64,000 nucleotides of DNA from Mycobacterium lepraemurium (GTDB lineage: Bacteria; Actinomycetota; Actinomycetes; Mycobacteriales; Mycobacteriaceae): NCBI GenBank assembly GCA_002291465.1, contig CP021238.1, forward strand, positions 3,224,001 to 3,288,000, given 5' to 3'. Shown here piece by piece: positions 44,453 through 58,287 of the stretch. Each line of letters opens with the position of its first letter. Position 1 is the first letter of the stretch. The notes under the pieces were generated by a model that saw nothing but the letters and a program-made list of their open reading frames with translations, made no database searches and was not told the DNA's origin. The position numbers were made by a program, and so were the translations under genes.

Positions 44453-45777
44453 TGAGCACCACCACCGAATCGACGCACGGCGGCGCCGGCGAGACCCTCG
44501 TGGTCGCGGGCGGCCAGGACTGGGACAAGGTCGTCGAGGCCTCCCGCAGCGCCGACCCCGGCGAACGCATCGTCGTCAACATGGGACCCCAGCACCCGTC
44601 CACCCACGGGGTGCTGCGGCTGATCCTGGAGATCGAGGGCGAAACGGTCACCGAGGCGCGCTGCGGAATCGGCTACCTGCACACCGGCATCGAGAAGAAC
44701 CTCGAATACCGGTACTGGACCCAGGGTGTCACCTTCGTGACCCGAATGGATTATCTCTCACCGTTTTTCAACGAGACCGCCTACTGCCTGAGCGTGGAGA
44801 AACTGCTCGGCATCACCGACCAGATCCCAGAGCGGGTCAACGTCATCCGGGTGATGATGATGGAGCTCAACCGGATCTCCTCGCATCTGGTGGCCCTGGC
44901 CACCGGCGGCATGGAGCTGGGCGCGATGACGCCGATGTTCGTCGGCTTCCGCGGCCGCGAAATCGTGCTCACCCTGTTCGAGTCGATCACCGGGCTGCGG
45001 ATGAACAGCGCCTACATACGGCCCGGCGGCGTGGCCCAGGACCTGCCGCCGAATGCCAAAACCGAAATCGCCCAGGCGCTCGACCAGTTGCGCCAACCGC
45101 TGCGCGAAATGGGCGACCTGCTCAACGAGAACGCCATCTGGAAGGCCCGCACCCAGGACATCGGCTACCTGGACCTGACCGGCTGCATGGCGCTGGGCAT
45201 CACCGGGCCGATCCTCCGCGCCACCGGGCTGCCGCACGATCTGCGCAAGAGCGCACCGTACTGCGGATATGAAAACTACGAATTCGACGTGATCACCGCC
45301 GACACGTGTGATGCTTACGGGCGCTACATGATTCGCGTCAAGGAGATGTGGGAGTCGATCAAGATCGTCGAGCAATGTCTGGACAAGTTGCAGCCGGGCC
45401 CCATCATGGTCGAGAACGGAAAAATCGCCTGGCCTGCCGATTTGAAGGTCGGCCCGGACGGCCTGGGTAACTCGCCGGAGCACATCGCCAAGATCATGGG
45501 CGACTCGATGGAGGCCCTGATCCACCACTTCAAGCTGGTCACCGAGGGCATCCGGGTCCCGCCGGGCCAGGTGTACACGGCGGTCGAATCGCCGCGCGGC
45601 GAGCTCGGCGTGCACATGGTCAGCGACGGCGGCACCCGCCCCTACCGAGTGCACTACCGCGACCCGTCGTTCACCAATCTGCAGTCCGTCGCCGCGATGT
45701 GCGAGGGCGGCATGGTCGCCGACCTGATTACCGCGGTCGCCAGCATCGACCCGGTGATGGGCGGGGTGGACCGATGA
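44452..45777 (+). CDS. nuoD: NADH-quinone oxidoreductase subunit D (49 kDa)
   Basis: 441 residues from ATG 44452. The hydrogenase-derived fold is clear: [15 protein letters not shown] (contains the quinone-site His), [35 protein letters not shown] and the C-terminal [20 protein letters not shown]. Together with NuoB it forms the quinone-binding pocket. Intact; overlaps both neighbours by 1-4 bp. Confidence 0.96.
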   Translation: MSTTTESTHGGAGETLVVAGGQDWDKVVEASRSADPGERIVVNMGPQHPSTHGVLRLILEIEGETVTEARCGIGYLHTGIEKNLEYRYWTQGVTFVTRMDYLSPFFNETAYCLSVEKLLGITDQIPERVNVIRVMMMELNRISSHLVALATGGMELGAMTPMFVGFRGREIVLTLFESITGLRMNSAYIRPGGVAQDLPPNAKTEIAQALDQLRQPLREMGDLLNENAIWKARTQDIGYLDLTGCMALGITGPILRATGLPHDLRKSAPYCGYENYEFDVITADTCDAYGRYMIRVKEMWESIKIVEQCLDKLQPGPIMVENGKIAWPADLKVGPDGLGNSPEHIAKIMGDSMEALIHHFKLVTEGIRVPPGQVYTAVESPRGELGVHMVSDGGTRPYRVHYRDPSFTNLQSVAAMCEGGMVADLITAVASIDPVMGGVDR

Positions 45778-46532
45778 CCGGCCCACAGGGGCAGCCGGTG
45801 TTCCTCCGGCTCGGCCCACCGCCCGACGAGCCCAACGCGTTCGTGGTCGAGGGCGCGCCCACATCCTACCCGCCCGAGGTGCGGGCCCGGCTCGAGGTCG
45901 ACGCCAAGGAGATCATGGGCCGCTACCCCGACAAACGCTCGGCGCTGCTGCCGCTGCTGCACCTGGTGCAGTCGCAGGACTCCTACCTGACGCCGGCGGG
46001 GCTGGAGTTCTGCGGCGAGCAGCTGGGTTTGACCGGGGCCGAGGTGTCGGCGGTGGCCAGCTTCTACACCATGTACCGGCGCGGGCCGACCGGTGACTAC
46101 CTCGTCGGGGTGTGCACAAACACGTTGTGCGCCATCATGGGTGGCGACGCCATCTTCGATGCGCTGAAGGAGCATCTGGGCATCGGCAGCGACGAGACCA
46201 CGCCCGACGGGTCGGTTACGCTGCAACACATCGAATGCAACGCGGCCTGCGACTACGCGCCGGTGGTGATGGTCAACTGGGAGTTCTTCGACAACCAGAC
46301 ACCCGAGTCGGCGCGCGAACTCGTCGACTCGCTGCGCGCCGGTGAGCCCCGGCACCCCACCCGCGGCGCGCTGCTGTGCGTCTTCCGGGAGACCTCGCGC
46401 ATCCTGGCCGGGCTGCCCGACGAGCGCCCCGACCAGGGGCAGGGCGGCGCCGGCGCGGCGACCCTGGCCGGGCTGAAGGTCGCCAAGGAACACGGCATGC
46501 AGGCACCGAACCCGCCGGAAGGCCAGCAATGA
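45774..46532 (+). CDS. nuoE: NADH-quinone oxidoreductase subunit E (24 kDa)
   Basis: 252 residues from ATG 45774. Thioredoxin-like [2Fe-2S] cluster N1a is bound by four Cys: GVCTNTLC and [10 protein letters not shown]. The C-terminal 45 residues beyond the fold are Gly/Ala-rich and low in complexity, as in other mycobacterial homologues. The peripheral-arm partner of NuoF. Confidence 0.95.
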   Translation: MTGPQGQPVFLRLGPPPDEPNAFVVEGAPTSYPPEVRARLEVDAKEIMGRYPDKRSALLPLLHLVQSQDSYLTPAGLEFCGEQLGLTGAEVSAVASFYTMYRRGPTGDYLVGVCTNTLCAIMGGDAIFDALKEHLGIGSDETTPDGSVTLQHIECNAACDYAPVVMVNWEFFDNQTPESARELVDSLRAGEPRHPTRGALLCVFRETSRILAGLPDERPDQGQGGAGAATLAGLKVAKEHGMQAPNPPEGQQ

Positions 46533-47890
46533 CAACGACTTCGGAGACTTCGGAGGCCTCCGGGGCCCCGCAGGCGACGCCGCTGACGCCGGTGATCAGC
46601 CGCTTCTGGGACGATCCCGAGTCGTGGACGCTGCAGACCTACCACCGGCACGGCGGCTACGCGGCGATGAAGAAGGCGCTGGCGATGGAGCCCGACGTGG
46701 TCATCGGGATGGTCAAGGACTCCGGGCTGCGCGGGCGCGGCGGCGCGGGCTTCTCGACCGGCACCAAGTGGTCGTTCATCCCGCAGGGCGACACCGGCGC
46801 GGCCGCCAAGCCGCACTACCTGGTGGTCAACGCCGACGAGTCGGAACCCGGTACGTGCAAAGACATTCCGTTGATGCTGGCCACCCCGCACGTCCTGATC
46901 GAGGGGGTGATCATCGCGGCGTACGCGATCCGGGCCAACCACGCGTTCATCTATGTGCGCGGCGAGGTGCTGCCGGTGCTGCGCCGGCTGCAGAACGCCG
47001 TCGCCGAGGCCTACGCCGCCGGCTATCTGGGCCGCGACATCGACGGCTCGGGCTTCGATCTGGAGCTGGTGGTGCACGCCGGCGCCGGCGCCTACATCTG
47101 CGGCGAGGAGACCGCGCTGCTGGACTCGCTGGAGGGCCGCCGCGGCCAGCCCCGGCTGCGGCCGCCGTTCCCGGCGGTGGCCGGGCTGTACGGCTGCCCC
47201 ACGGTGATCAACAACGTCGAGACCATCGCCAGCGTGCCGTCCATCATTGGCAACGGCGTGGACTGGTTCCGCTCGATGGGCAGCGAGAAATCGCCGGGCT
47301 TCACGCTGTATTCGCTGTCCGGTCACGTCACCCGGCCCGGCCAGTACGAGGCGCCGCTGGGAATCACGTTGCGCGAGTTGCTCGATTACGCGGGCGGGGT
47401 GCGGGCCGGGCACAGGCTCAAGTTCTGGACCCCCGGCGGCTCGTCGACCCCGCTGCTGACCGACGAACACCTCGACGTGCCACTGGATTACGAGGGCGTG
47501 GGCGGGGTCGGCTCGATGCTGGGCACCAAGGCGCTGGAGATCTTCGACGAGACCACCTGCGTGGTGCGTGCGGTGCGCCGCTGGACCTACTTCTACAAGC
47601 ACGAGTCGTGCGGCAAGTGCACGCCGTGCCGGGAGGGCACGTTCTGGCTGGACCAGATCTACGAACGGCTGGAGACCGGTAAGGGCACGGCCGAGGACAT
47701 CGACAAGCTGCTGGACATCTCCGACACCATCCTGGGAAAGGCGTTCTGCGCGTTGGGCGATGGCGCCACCAGCCCGGTGATGTCGTCGATCAAGTACTTC
47801 CGCGACGAGTACGTCGCCCACGTCGAGAACGGCAGATGCCCGTTCGACCCGCGAGACTCCATGCTGACACCGAACGGGAGCGACTCGTGA
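46529..47890 (+). CDS. nuoF: NADH-quinone oxidoreductase subunit F (51 kDa, NADH/FMN site)
   Basis: 453 residues from ATG 46529. NADH-binding [16 protein letters not shown] (about 66-81), FMN region [15 protein letters not shown] and [16 protein letters not shown], and the [4Fe-4S] N3 ligands in [17 protein letters not shown]. This is the entry point for electrons from NADH. All motifs intact. Confidence 0.96.
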   Translation: MTTTSETSEASGAPQATPLTPVISRFWDDPESWTLQTYHRHGGYAAMKKALAMEPDVVIGMVKDSGLRGRGGAGFSTGTKWSFIPQGDTGAAAKPHYLVVNADESEPGTCKDIPLMLATPHVLIEGVIIAAYAIRANHAFIYVRGEVLPVLRRLQNAVAEAYAAGYLGRDIDGSGFDLELVVHAGAGAYICGEETALLDSLEGRRGQPRLRPPFPAVAGLYGCPTVINNVETIASVPSIIGNGVDWFRSMGSEKSPGFTLYSLSGHVTRPGQYEAPLGITLRELLDYAGGVRAGHRLKFWTPGGSSTPLLTDEHLDVPLDYEGVGGVGSMLGTKALEIFDETTCVVRAVRRWTYFYKHESCGKCTPCREGTFWLDQIYERLETGKGTAEDIDKLLDISDTILGKAFCALGDGATSPVMSSIKYFRDEYVAHVENGRCPFDPRDSMLTPNGSDS

Positions 47891-50304
47891 CCCAAACTGC
47901 GCACACCGAAGGCCGCGTGACCCAGCCGGAGATGGTGACGCTGAGCATCGACGACAACGAGATCAGCGTCCCCAGGGGGACTCTGGTGATCCGCGCGGCC
48001 GAGTTGATGGGCATCCAGATCCCCCGGTTCTGCGATCACCCGCTGCTGGAGCCGGTCGGGGCGTGCCGGCAGTGCCTGGTCGAGGTCGAGGGGCAGCGCA
48101 AGCCGATGGCCTCGTGCACCACGGTCGCGACCGACGACATGGTGGTGCGCACCCAGCTCACCTCCGAGGCCGCCGACAAGGCCCAGCACGGTGTGATGGA
48201 GCTGCTGCTGATCAACCATCCGCTGGACTGCCCGATGTGCGACAAGGGCGGCGAATGCCCGCTGCAAAACCAGGCAATGTCCAACGGCCGCAGCGATTCT
48301 CGCTTCACCGACGTCAAGCGCACCTTCGCCAAGCCGATCAACATCTCCGCGCAGGTGCTGCTGGACCGGGAGCGCTGCATCCTGTGCGCCCGCTGCACCC
48401 GGTTCTCCGAGCAGATTGCCGGCGACCCGTTCATCGACATGCAGGAGCGCGGCGCGCTGCAGCAGGTCGGCATCTACGCCAACGAACCGTTCGACTCCTA
48501 CTTCTCGGGCAACGCCGTGCAGATCTGCCCGGTGGGGGCGCTCACCGGCACCGCCTACCGGTTCCGAGCCCGCCCCTTCGACCTGGTGTCCAGCCCCAGC
48601 GTCTGCGAGCACTGCGCGTCCGGGTGCGCCCAGCGCACCGACCATCGCCGCGGCAAGGTGCTGCGCCGACTGGCAGGCGACGACCCGGAGGTCAACGAGG
48701 AGTGGAACTGCGACAAGGGCCGGTGGGCGTTCAACTACGCCACCCAGTCCGACGTGATCACCACTCCCCTGGTCCGCGACGCCGACGGTTCGCTGCAACC
48801 GGCCTCCTGGTCGCACGCGATCGCCGCCGCGACCCGGGGGCTGGAATCCGCGCTGGGCAACACCGGGATACTGGTCGGCGGTCGGGCCACCTGGGAGGAC
48901 GCCTACGCGTACTCGAAATTCGCCCGAATCGTGTTGGGCAGCAACGACATCGACTTTCGGGCCCGGCCGAGCTCGGCCGAGGAGACCGACTTTCTGGCCG
49001 CCCGGATCGCCGGCCGGCCGATCACCGTCAGCTACTCCGACCTGGAGTCCGCACCGGTGGTGCTGCTGGCCGGGTTCGAGCCCGAAGACGAGTCGCCGAT
49101 CGTGTTCCTGCGGCTGCGCAAGGCGGCCCGCAAGCACGGGGTGCCGGTGTACGCGGTGGCGCCGTTCGCCACCCGCTCGCTGACCAAGATGTCGGGTCGG
49201 CTGATCAAAACCGCGCCCAACGTCGAGGCCTCGGCGTTGGACCGGCTGGCCACCGGCGAAGTGGGCGTGGGCGACCTGCTGTCCACCCCGGGCGCGGTCA
49301 TCATGGTCGGCGAACGGCTGGCCACGGCGCCGGGCGGACTGTCCGCCGCCGCCCGGCTGGCCGACACCACCGGCGCCCGGCTGGTCTGGGTTCCGCGGCG
49401 CGCCGGCGATCGCGGCGCCCTGGAGGCCGGGGCGCTGCCCGGGCTGTTGCCCGGCGGCCGGCTCGTCGCTGACGACGACGCCCGCGCGCAGATCGCGTCG
49501 GCATGGAACGTGTCCGAATTGCCTTGCGGCCCTGGGCGTGACGTGCAGGAGATGCTGGCCGCCGCCGCCGACGGCACGCTGGGCGCACTGCTGGTCGGCG
49601 GTGTGGACCCGGACGACTTCGCCGATCCGCAAGCGGTGCTGGCGGCGCTGGACGGGGTGGGCTTCGTGGTCAGCCTGGAGCTGCGGCACAGCGCCGTCAC
49701 GCAGCGCGCCGACGTGGTGTTCCCGGTCGCGCCGACCACCCAGAAGGCCGGCGCCTTCGTCAACTGGGAGGGCCGGTTCCGCCCGTTCCAGGCCGCGCTG
49801 CGCGGCAGCATGACGCAGGCCGGCCAATCCGATCACCAGGTGCTCGACACCCTGGCCGACGAGCTGGGCGTCTACCTGGGCGCGGCGACCGTCGAGGAGA
49901 TCCGCACCGAATACGCCGCGCTGCCCTACTGGGAGGGCAAACGCGCGGCCGGCCCGGACGTCGCGGCCGCCGAGCCGGCGCCGCCCGGGGCGGGTGAAGC
50001 GGTGCTGACCGGTTGGCGGATGCTGCTGGACAACGGTCGCATGCAAGACGGCGAACCGCATCTGGCCGGCACGGCGCGCAAGCCCGTGCTGCGGTTGTCG
50101 GCCGACACCGCCGCCGAGATCGGCGCCGCCGACGGTGATGCGGTCACCGTGAGCACGCCGCGCGGATCGATCAGCCTGCCGCTGGTGATCACCGACATGC
50201 CCGACCGGGTGGTGTGGCTGCCGCTGAACTCTTCCGGCTCGGCGGTGCACCGCCAGCTCGGCGTCACCGTCGGCGCCACGGTGCGGATTGGAGTTGGCAG
50301 ATGA
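47887..50304 (+). CDS. nuoG: NADH-quinone oxidoreductase subunit G (75 kDa)
   Basis: 805 residues from GTG 47887. N-terminal [2Fe-2S] ligands (RFCDHP, GACRQC, ASC), the His/Cys N5-type cluster region in [17 protein letters not shown], and further [4Fe-4S] Cys sets [19 protein letters not shown] and [10 protein letters not shown]. The last set belongs to the molybdopterin-like domain and indicates the extra N7 cluster seen in some bacteria. The remaining 550 residues form the molybdopterin-oxidoreductase-like domain. In M. tuberculosis NuoG is linked to inhibition of host-cell apoptosis. Intact. Confidence 0.96.
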   Translation: MTQTAHTEGRVTQPEMVTLSIDDNEISVPRGTLVIRAAELMGIQIPRFCDHPLLEPVGACRQCLVEVEGQRKPMASCTTVATDDMVVRTQLTSEAADKAQHGVMELLLINHPLDCPMCDKGGECPLQNQAMSNGRSDSRFTDVKRTFAKPINISAQVLLDRERCILCARCTRFSEQIAGDPFIDMQERGALQQVGIYANEPFDSYFSGNAVQICPVGALTGTAYRFRARPFDLVSSPSVCEHCASGCAQRTDHRRGKVLRRLAGDDPEVNEEWNCDKGRWAFNYATQSDVITTPLVRDADGSLQPASWSHAIAAATRGLESALGNTGILVGGRATWEDAYAYSKFARIVLGSNDIDFRARPSSAEETDFLAARIAGRPITVSYSDLESAPVVLLAGFEPEDESPIVFLRLRKAARKHGVPVYAVAPFATRSLTKMSGRLIKTAPNVEASALDRLATGEVGVGDLLSTPGAVIMVGERLATAPGGLSAAARLADTTGARLVWVPRRAGDRGALEAGALPGLLPGGRLVADDDARAQIASAWNVSELPCGPGRDVQEMLAAAADGTLGALLVGGVDPDDFADPQAVLAALDGVGFVVSLELRHSAVTQRADVVFPVAPTTQKAGAFVNWEGRFRPFQAALRGSMTQAGQSDHQVLDTLADELGVYLGAATVEEIRTEYAALPYWEGKRAAGPDVAAAEPAPPGAGEAVLTGWRMLLDNGRMQDGEPHLAGTARKPVLRLSADTAAEIGAADGDAVTVSTPRGSISLPLVITDMPDRVVWLPLNSSGSAVHRQLGVTVGATVRIGVGR

Positions 50305-51575
50305 CGACCCCACTGACCGCCTTCGGGCACGACCCATGGTGGCTGGTGCTGGGCAAGGCGCTGACCATCTTCGTGTTCCTCATACTCAACGTGCTGGTCG
50401 CGATCCTGCTCGAACGCAAGATCCTCGGCTGGATGCAGCTGCGGCCCGGCCCCAACCGGGTGGGGCCGTGGGGTGTGCTGCAGAGCCTGGCCGACGGAAT
50501 CAAGTTGGCGCTCAAGGAAACGATCACCCCGGGCGGCGTCGACAAATTCGTCTACTTCGCGGCGCCGGTCATCTCCACCATCCCCGCCTTCACCGCGTTC
50601 ACGTTCATCCCGTTCGGCCCGGTGGTGTCGGTGTTCGGCCACCGTACCCCGCTTCAGCTCACCGACCTGCCGGTCGCGGTGCTGTTCATCCTGGGCCTGT
50701 CGGCGATCGGGGTGTACGGAATCGTGTTGGGCGGCTGGGCCTCCGGCTCCACCTACCCGCTGCTGGGCGGGGTGCGCTCCACCGCGCAGGTGATCTCCTA
50801 CGAGGTGGCGATGGGGCTGTCGTTCTCGGCGGTGTTCCTCTACGCCGGCTCCATGTCCACCTCGCAGATCGTGGCCGCCCAGGACCGGGTCTGGTTCGTG
50901 TTCCTGCTGCTGCCGTCGTTCGTGATCTATCTGATCTCGATGGTCGGTGAAACCAACCGGGCACCTTTCGATTTGCCCGAGGCCGAGGGCGAGCTGGTGG
51001 CCGGGTTCCACACCGAGTACTCGTCGCTGAAGTTCGCCATGTTCATGCTGGCCGAGTACGTCAACATGATGACGGTGTCGTCACTGGCCACCGCGTTGTT
51101 CTTCGGCGGCTGGCATGCGCCGTGGCCGCTGAACATGTGGGCGGGCGCCAACACCGGATGGTGGCCGGTGCTGTGGTTCACCGCGAAGATGTGGACCTTC
51201 CTGTTCATCTACTTCTGGCTGCGGGCCAGCCTGCCGCGGCTGCGCTACGACCAGTTCATGGGGCTGGGCTGGAAGCTGCTGATCCCCGCCTCGTTGGTGT
51301 GGGTGCTGATCGCGGCGGTGATCCGCACGCTGCAGAACCAGGGGTACGCGCACTGGACGCCGATCGTGGTGATCTCCAGCATCGTGTTCGCCGCCGCGCT
51401 GGTGCTCTCGCTGCGAAAACCGTTCACCACGCTGCATATTCGCGCGCTGCGGCGGCAGCTGCGCCGCCAGGCCAAGCAGCTGCCCACCACGCCGGATTCC
51501 ACCCCGGTATTCCCGACACCGCCGCTGCCGGCGAAAGCGCTGACGGCCGCGAGTAAGGAGAAGGCCCGTGGCTAA
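50301..51575 (+). CDS. nuoH: NADH-quinone oxidoreductase subunit H
   Basis: 424 residues from ATG 50301. Eight or more membrane helices, with [20 protein letters not shown] near the quinone site and the conserved acidic loop [22 protein letters not shown]-terminal cytoplasmic tail of about 60 residues (from [20 protein letters not shown]) is basic and mycobacteria-specific. Connects the peripheral arm to the membrane arm. The stop overlaps the nuoI GTG by 8 bp. Confidence 0.95.
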   Translation: MTTPLTAFGHDPWWLVLGKALTIFVFLILNVLVAILLERKILGWMQLRPGPNRVGPWGVLQSLADGIKLALKETITPGGVDKFVYFAAPVISTIPAFTAFTFIPFGPVVSVFGHRTPLQLTDLPVAVLFILGLSAIGVYGIVLGGWASGSTYPLLGGVRSTAQVISYEVAMGLSFSAVFLYAGSMSTSQIVAAQDRVWFVFLLLPSFVIYLISMVGETNRAPFDLPEAEGELVAGFHTEYSSLKFAMFMLAEYVNMMTVSSLATALFFGGWHAPWPLNMWAGANTGWWPVLWFTAKMWTFLFIYFWLRASLPRLRYDQFMGLGWKLLIPASLVWVLIAAVIRTLQNQGYAHWTPIVVISSIVFAAALVLSLRKPFTTLHIRALRRQLRRQAKQLPTTPDSTPVFPTPPLPAKALTAASKEKARG

Positions 51576-52113
51576 ATTCTTGGACGCCGTCGCCGGATTC
51601 GGCGTGACGTTCGCGTCGATGTTCAAAAAGCATGTCACCGAGGAGTATCCGGAGAAGCCGGGCCCGGTCGCGCCGCGCTACCACGGCCGTCACCAGCTCA
51701 ACCGTTACCCCGACGGGCTGGAGAAGTGCATCGGCTGCGAACTGTGCGCGTGGGCGTGCCCGGCTGACGCGATCTACGTCGAGGGCGCCGACAACACCGA
51801 GGAACTGCGGTATTCGCCCGGGGAACGCTACGGCCGGGTGTACCAGATCAACTACCTGCGCTGCATCGGCTGCGGGCTGTGCGTCGAGGCCTGCCCGACC
51901 CGGGCGCTGACGATGACCAACGACTACGAGATGGCCGACAACAACCGCGCTGACCTGATCTACGAGAAGGACCGGCTACTGGCCCCGCTGCTGCCCGAGA
52001 TGACCGCGCCGCCGCATCCCCGCGCCCCCGGCGCCACCGACAAGGACTACTACCTGGGCAATGTGACCGCACACGGGCTGCGGGAGGCCCAGCGGGCCGG
52101 GGAGCCGCGGTGA
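51568..52113 (+). CDS. nuoI: NADH-quinone oxidoreductase subunit I (8Fe ferredoxin-like)
   Basis: 181 residues from GTG 51568. Two classic 4Fe-4S motifs: [12 protein letters not shown] and [12 protein letters not shown], carrying clusters N6a and N6b between NuoG and NuoB. An amphipathic N-terminal helix ([20 protein letters not shown]) lies along the membrane. Intact. Confidence 0.96.
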   Translation: MAKFLDAVAGFGVTFASMFKKHVTEEYPEKPGPVAPRYHGRHQLNRYPDGLEKCIGCELCAWACPADAIYVEGADNTEELRYSPGERYGRVYQINYLRCIGCGLCVEACPTRALTMTNDYEMADNNRADLIYEKDRLLAPLLPEMTAPPHPRAPGATDKDYYLGNVTAHGLREAQRAGEPR

Positions 52114-52934
52114 GTGCCTTCGCCGGCCACGCCGTGGCCGCCATGCTGGCCTCCAGCTATTCCCAGGACACCATCGTCCGCACATCCACCGGCGAGGCGG
52201 TCACGTTCTGGGTGCTGGGCGCGCTGGCCGTGATCGGTACGCTAGGGGTGGTGCTGGCCGTCAACGCCGTCTACTCGGCCATGTTCCTGGCCATGACGAT
52301 GATCATCCTGGCGGTGTTCTACATGATCCAGGACGCGCTGTTTTTGGGAGTCGTCCAGGTCGTGGTCTACACCGGCGCGGTGATGATGCTGTTCCTGTTC
52401 GTGCTGATGCTCATCGGCGTCGACTCGGCCGAATCGCTCAAGGAGACGCTGCGCGGCCAGCGCGTCGCCGCGGTGGCCGCCGGTGTCGGGTTCGGCATCC
52501 TGCTCATCGCCGCGGTCGGCAACGTGGCCAGCGGCGGGTTCGCCGAGCTGACCACCGCCAACGCCAACGGCAACGTGGAAGGGCTTGCCGCCCTGATCTT
52601 TTCCCGCTACCTGTGGGCCTTCGAGCTGACCAGCGCGCTGCTGATCACCGCGGCCGTCGGGGCCATGGTGCTGGCGCACCGGGAGCGTTTCGAGCGCCGC
52701 AAGACCCAGCGCGAACTGTCCCAGGAGCGTTTCCGGGCCGGCGGGCACCCCACCCCCCTGCCCAACCCCGGTGTCTACGCCCGCCACAACGCCGTCGACG
52801 TGGCCGCCCTGTTGCCGGACGGCTCGTATTCGACGCTGTCGGTGTCGCCCATCCTGCAAAGCCGCGGCGGCGACGGCAAGGACGTCGCCGCACCGGAGCC
52901 CAGCCCGAGTCTGTCGCAAGGCGGTGCGTCGTGA
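52110..52934 (+). CDS. nuoJ: NADH-quinone oxidoreductase subunit J
   Basis: 274 residues from GTG 52110. Five membrane helices, including [20 protein letters not shown] with the pi-bulge helix of NuoJ, then [21 protein letters not shown] long hydrophilic C-terminus of about 80 residues ([20 protein letters not shown]) is typical for mycobacteria. Membrane-arm subunit in proton pumping. Confidence 0.94.
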   Translation: MSAFAGHAVAAMLASSYSQDTIVRTSTGEAVTFWVLGALAVIGTLGVVLAVNAVYSAMFLAMTMIILAVFYMIQDALFLGVVQVVVYTGAVMMLFLFVLMLIGVDSAESLKETLRGQRVAAVAAGVGFGILLIAAVGNVASGGFAELTTANANGNVEGLAALIFSRYLWAFELTSALLITAAVGAMVLAHRERFERRKTQRELSQERFRAGGHPTPLPNPGVYARHNAVDVAALLPDGSYSTLSVSPILQSRGGDGKDVAAPEPSPSLSQGGAS

Positions 52935-53230
52935 ATCCCATCAACTACCTGTATCTCTCGGCGCTGCTGTTCACCATCGGGACGGCCGGTGTGTTGTTGC
53001 GCCGCAACGCCATGGTGATGTTCATGTGCGTCGAGCTGATGCTCAACGCGGTCAACCTGGCGTTCGTCACGTTCGCCCGGATGCACGGCCACCTGGACGG
53101 GCAGATGATCGCGTTCTTCACGATGGTGGTCGCCGCCTGCGAGGTGGTCATCGGCCTGGCCATCATCGTGACCATTTTCCGTACCCGCAAATCGGCGTCC
53201 GTGGACGACGCGAACCTACTCAAAGGCTGA
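52931..53230 (+). CDS. nuoK: NADH-quinone oxidoreductase subunit K
   Basis: 99 residues from GTG 52931, overlapping nuoJ. MrpC-like with three helices and the two key membrane Glu: [16 protein letters not shown] and [15 protein letters not shown]. Intact. Confidence 0.95.
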   Translation: MNPINYLYLSALLFTIGTAGVLLRRNAMVMFMCVELMLNAVNLAFVTFARMHGHLDGQMIAFFTMVVAACEVVIGLAIIVTIFRTRKSASVDDANLLKG

Positions 53231-53240
53231 GCACGCCAAC

Positions 53241-55129
<1,889 letters not shown>

Positions 55130-55133
<4 letters not shown>

Positions 55134-56698
55134 ATCACCTGCCCTGGCTGAGCATCCTGTGGCTGGTGCCGCTGGCCGGCTCGGTGCTGATCATCCTGAT
55201 GCCGCCCGGGCTGCGGCAGTTCGCCAAGTGGACCGGCCTGGTGTTCGGGGTGCTGACCCTGGCGGTGGCGATCGTGGTCACCGCCGGCTTCAAAACCGGC
55301 GGCGCCCCCTATCAGTTCGTCGAAAAACACCAGTGGATCCCGGCTTTCGGCGCCGGCTACACGCTGGGCGTGGACGGCATCGCGGTGGTGCTGGTGCTGC
55401 TGACCACGGTGCTGATCCCGGTGCTGCAGGTGGCCGGCTGGAACGACGGCGGTGATCGGCAGCGCGGCGTGCACGCCTACGTCGCCCTGACACTGGCCAT
55501 CGAGTCGATGGTGCTAGTCTCGGTGATCGCCCTGGACGTGTTGCTGTTCTACGTGTTCTTCGAGGCGATGCTCATCCCGATGTACTTCCTGATCGGTGGC
55601 TTCGGCGCCGGATCAGGCAGGTCGCGGGCGGCGGTGAAGTTCTTGCTGTACAACCTGTTCGGCGGACTCATCATGCTGGCCGCGGTGATCGGGCTGTACG
55701 TGGTGACTTCCCAGCACGGGGCCGGCACCTTCGACTTCCGCGACATCGTGGCCGGGGTGGCCTCCGGCCGCTACGGCGCCGACCCGGCGGTGTTCAAGGC
55801 GCTGTTCCTCGGCTTCATGTTCGCATTCGCGATCAAGGCGCCGCTGTGGCCGTTCCACCGCTGGCTGCCCGACGCCGCGGTCGAGGCGACGCCGGCGACC
55901 GCGGTGCTGATGATGGCGGTGATGGACAAGGTCGGCACGTTCGGCATGCTGCGCTACTGCCTGCAGCTGTTCCCCGACGCCGCAACGTATTTCCGCCCGC
56001 TGATCGTGGTGCTGGCGGTCATCGGGGTGATCTACGGGGCGATCGTCGCCATCGGTCAGGCCGACGTCATGCGGCTGATCACCTACACCTCGATCTCGCA
56101 CTTCGGGTTCATCATCCTGGGCATCTTCGTGATGGCCAGCCAGGGCCAGAGCGGCTCGACGCTTTACATGCTCAACCACGGCCTGTCCACCGCGGCGGTG
56201 TTCCTGGTCGCCGGGTTCCTGATATCGCGGCACGGCGGCAGCCGGGCCATCGCCAACTACGGCGGCGTGCAAAAGGTGGCGCCGGTGCTGGCCGGCACCT
56301 TCCTGGTTTCGGCCATGGCCACCCTCTCGCTGCCCGGTCTGGCGCCGTTCGTCAGCGAATTCCTGGTCCTGCTGGGCACTTTCAACCGATATTGGCTGGC
56401 GGCCGCGTTCGGGGTCACCGCGCTAGTGCTCTCGGCGGTGTACATGTTGTGGCTCTACCAGCGAATGATGACCGGACCGGTGGCCGGCGGCAACGAGAAG
56501 ATCGGCGATCTGCGGGCCCGGGAGTTGGTCGTGGTGGCGCCGCTGATCGCGCTGCTGCTGGTGCTCGGCATCTATCCCAAGCCGGTGCTCGACATCATCA
56601 ACCCCGCCGTCCAGAACACCATGACCACCATCGATCAGAACGGCCCCGCTCCGAGCGTGCCGATGGGCACGCCGCGGACAGCCGAAGGACGGCGATGA
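55130..56698 (+). CDS. nuoM: NADH-quinone oxidoreductase subunit M (antiporter-like)
   Basis: 522 residues from GTG 55130 (a second GTG at 55127 is equally possible); overlaps nuoL by 4 bp. Key residues in [20 protein letters not shown], the Lys region [20 protein letters not shown], and the [20 protein letters not shown] helix. About 14 membrane helices. Proton-pumping subunit. Confidence 0.95.
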
Positions 56699-58287
56699 TG
56701 ACCCTGCCCACCCCGAGCATCCAGTACTTCCTGCTATGCCCGACGCTGATCGTGTTCGGCGCCGCCGTGGCCGGTGTTCTGGCAGAAGCGTTCCTGCCCA
56801 GGCGCATTCGCTACACCGCCCAGGTGACGCTGGCCCTGGGCGGTCTGGTCGCCGCACTGTTCGCCGTGATCGAGGTGGCCGAGTCCCTCCCGGCCTCCGG
56901 GCGGGCCGCGGTGCTGGGCGCCATGGCCATCGACCGCCCGACGCTGTACCTGCAGGGCACCGTGCTGCTGGTCGCGGTGATGGCGGTGATCTTCATCGCC
57001 GAACGCACCCAGAGCAAGTCGGACAGCAAGGTTGCGGTGGCGGCTGGATCGGGCGGATCGGTCGGCCTGGACTCGTTCACCCCGCAGGCCTCGGCGGTGC
57101 CCGACAGCGACGCCGAGCGGGAGGCCGAGCGCGCCGGCGCAGCGCAGACCGAGCTGTTCCCGCTGGCCATGCTGTCGGTCGGCGGCATGGTGGTCTTCCC
57201 CGCGTCCAACGATCTGCTGACCATGTTCGTCGCGCTGGAAGTGCTGTCGCTGCCGCTGTATCTGATGTGCGGCCTGGCCCGGCACCGGCGGCTGCTGTCG
57301 CAGGAAGCGGCCATGAAATACTTTCTGCTGGGCGCCTTTTCGTCCGCGTTCTTCCTCTACGGTGTGGCGCTGCTCTACGGTGCGACCGGCACCCTGCTGC
57401 TGACCGGTATCCGCGATGCGCTCATCACCCGCGGTGACACCTCGCTGGCCTTGGTGGGCGTCGCGCTGTTGTCGGTCGGACTGCTGTTCAAGGTCGGCGC
57501 CGTCCCGTTCCACTCCTGGATACCCGACGTGTATCAGGGTGCGCCCACCCCGATCACCGGGTTCATGGCGGCGGCCACCAAGGTCGCGGCTTTCGGTGCC
57601 CTGCTGCGGGTGGTCTACGTCGCGCTGCCGCCGCTGCACGATCAGTGGCGTCCAGTGCTGTGGACCATCTCGATCCTGACCATGGCGGTGAGCACCATCA
57701 CCGCCGTGAGTCAGAGCGACGTCAAACGGATGCTGGCGTATTCGTCGGTCGTCCACGTCGGGTTCATCCTGACTGGGGTGATCGCCGACAACCACACCAG
57801 CCTGTCGGCCACCCTGTTCTACCTGCTGGCCTACAGCTTCTCCACCGTCGGCGGGTTCGCCATCGTCGGCCTGATCCGCGACGCCGACGGGGTCGAGGAC
57901 GCCACACTGTCGCACTGGGCGGGGCTGGGTCAGCGCTCTCCCATTGTGGGCGTGATGTTTTCGATGTTCCTGCTGGCGTTCGCCGGGATCCCGTTGACCA
58001 GTGGCTTCGTCAGCAAGCTGGCCGTGTTCAAGGCCGCCGCCCAGGGCGGCGCCGTACCCCTGGTGATCGTCGGTGTGGTCGCCAGCGGGGTCGCCGCCTA
58101 CTTCTACGTACGGGTGATCGTGTCGATGTTCTTCACCGAGGCGACCGAGGACACCCCGCACGTGGTGGCGCCGGGCATCTTGAGCAAGGCCGCGATCGCG
58201 GTGTGCGCCGCGGTCACCGTGGCGCTGGGCGTCTTCCCGCAGCCACTGCTCGACCTGGCCGATCAGGCGGGCCAGCTGCTGCACTGA
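56695..58287 (+). CDS. nuoN: NADH-quinone oxidoreductase subunit N (antiporter-like)
   Basis: 530 residues from ATG 56695 (ATGATG; the second is possible); overlaps nuoM. LTMFVALEVLSLPLYLMCGL carries the membrane Glu, and FKVGAVPFHSWIPDVYQGAP the Lys region. A hydrophilic insert of about 40 residues (QSKSDSKVAVAAGSGGSVGL and on) lies between early helices. Last gene of the operon; its 3' end overlaps the convergent TetR frame by 74 bp. Confidence 0.95.
   Translation: MMTLPTPSIQYFLLCPTLIVFGAAVAGVLAEAFLPRRIRYTAQVTLALGGLVAALFAVIEVAESLPASGRAAVLGAMAIDRPTLYLQGTVLLVAVMAVIFIAERTQSKSDSKVAVAAGSGGSVGLDSFTPQASAVPDSDAEREAERAGAAQTELFPLAMLSVGGMVVFPASNDLLTMFVALEVLSLPLYLMCGLARHRRLLSQEAAMKYFLLGAFSSAFFLYGVALLYGATGTLLLTGIRDALITRGDTSLALVGVALLSVGLLFKVGAVPFHSWIPDVYQGAPTPITGFMAAATKVAAFGALLRVVYVALPPLHDQWRPVLWTISILTMAVSTITAVSQSDVKRMLAYSSVVHVGFILTGVIADNHTSLSATLFYLLAYSFSTVGGFAIVGLIRDADGVEDATLSHWAGLGQRSPIVGVMFSMFLLAFAGIPLTSGFVSKLAVFKAAAQGGAVPLVIVGVVASGVAAYFYVRVIVSMFFTEATEDTPHVVAPGILSKAAIAVCAAVTVALGVFPQPLLDLADQAGQLLH

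Noticed and set aside
47659..50337. 892-codon open frame antisense to nuoG
   Set aside because: High-G+C shadow frame: composition is His/Arg/Gln/Gly-rich, without any recognisable domain, and the plus strand encodes a complete NuoG.
56734..58284. 516-codon frame antisense to nuoN
   Set aside because: His/Gln/Asp-rich shadow of the nuoN reading frame; no start signal, no domain.
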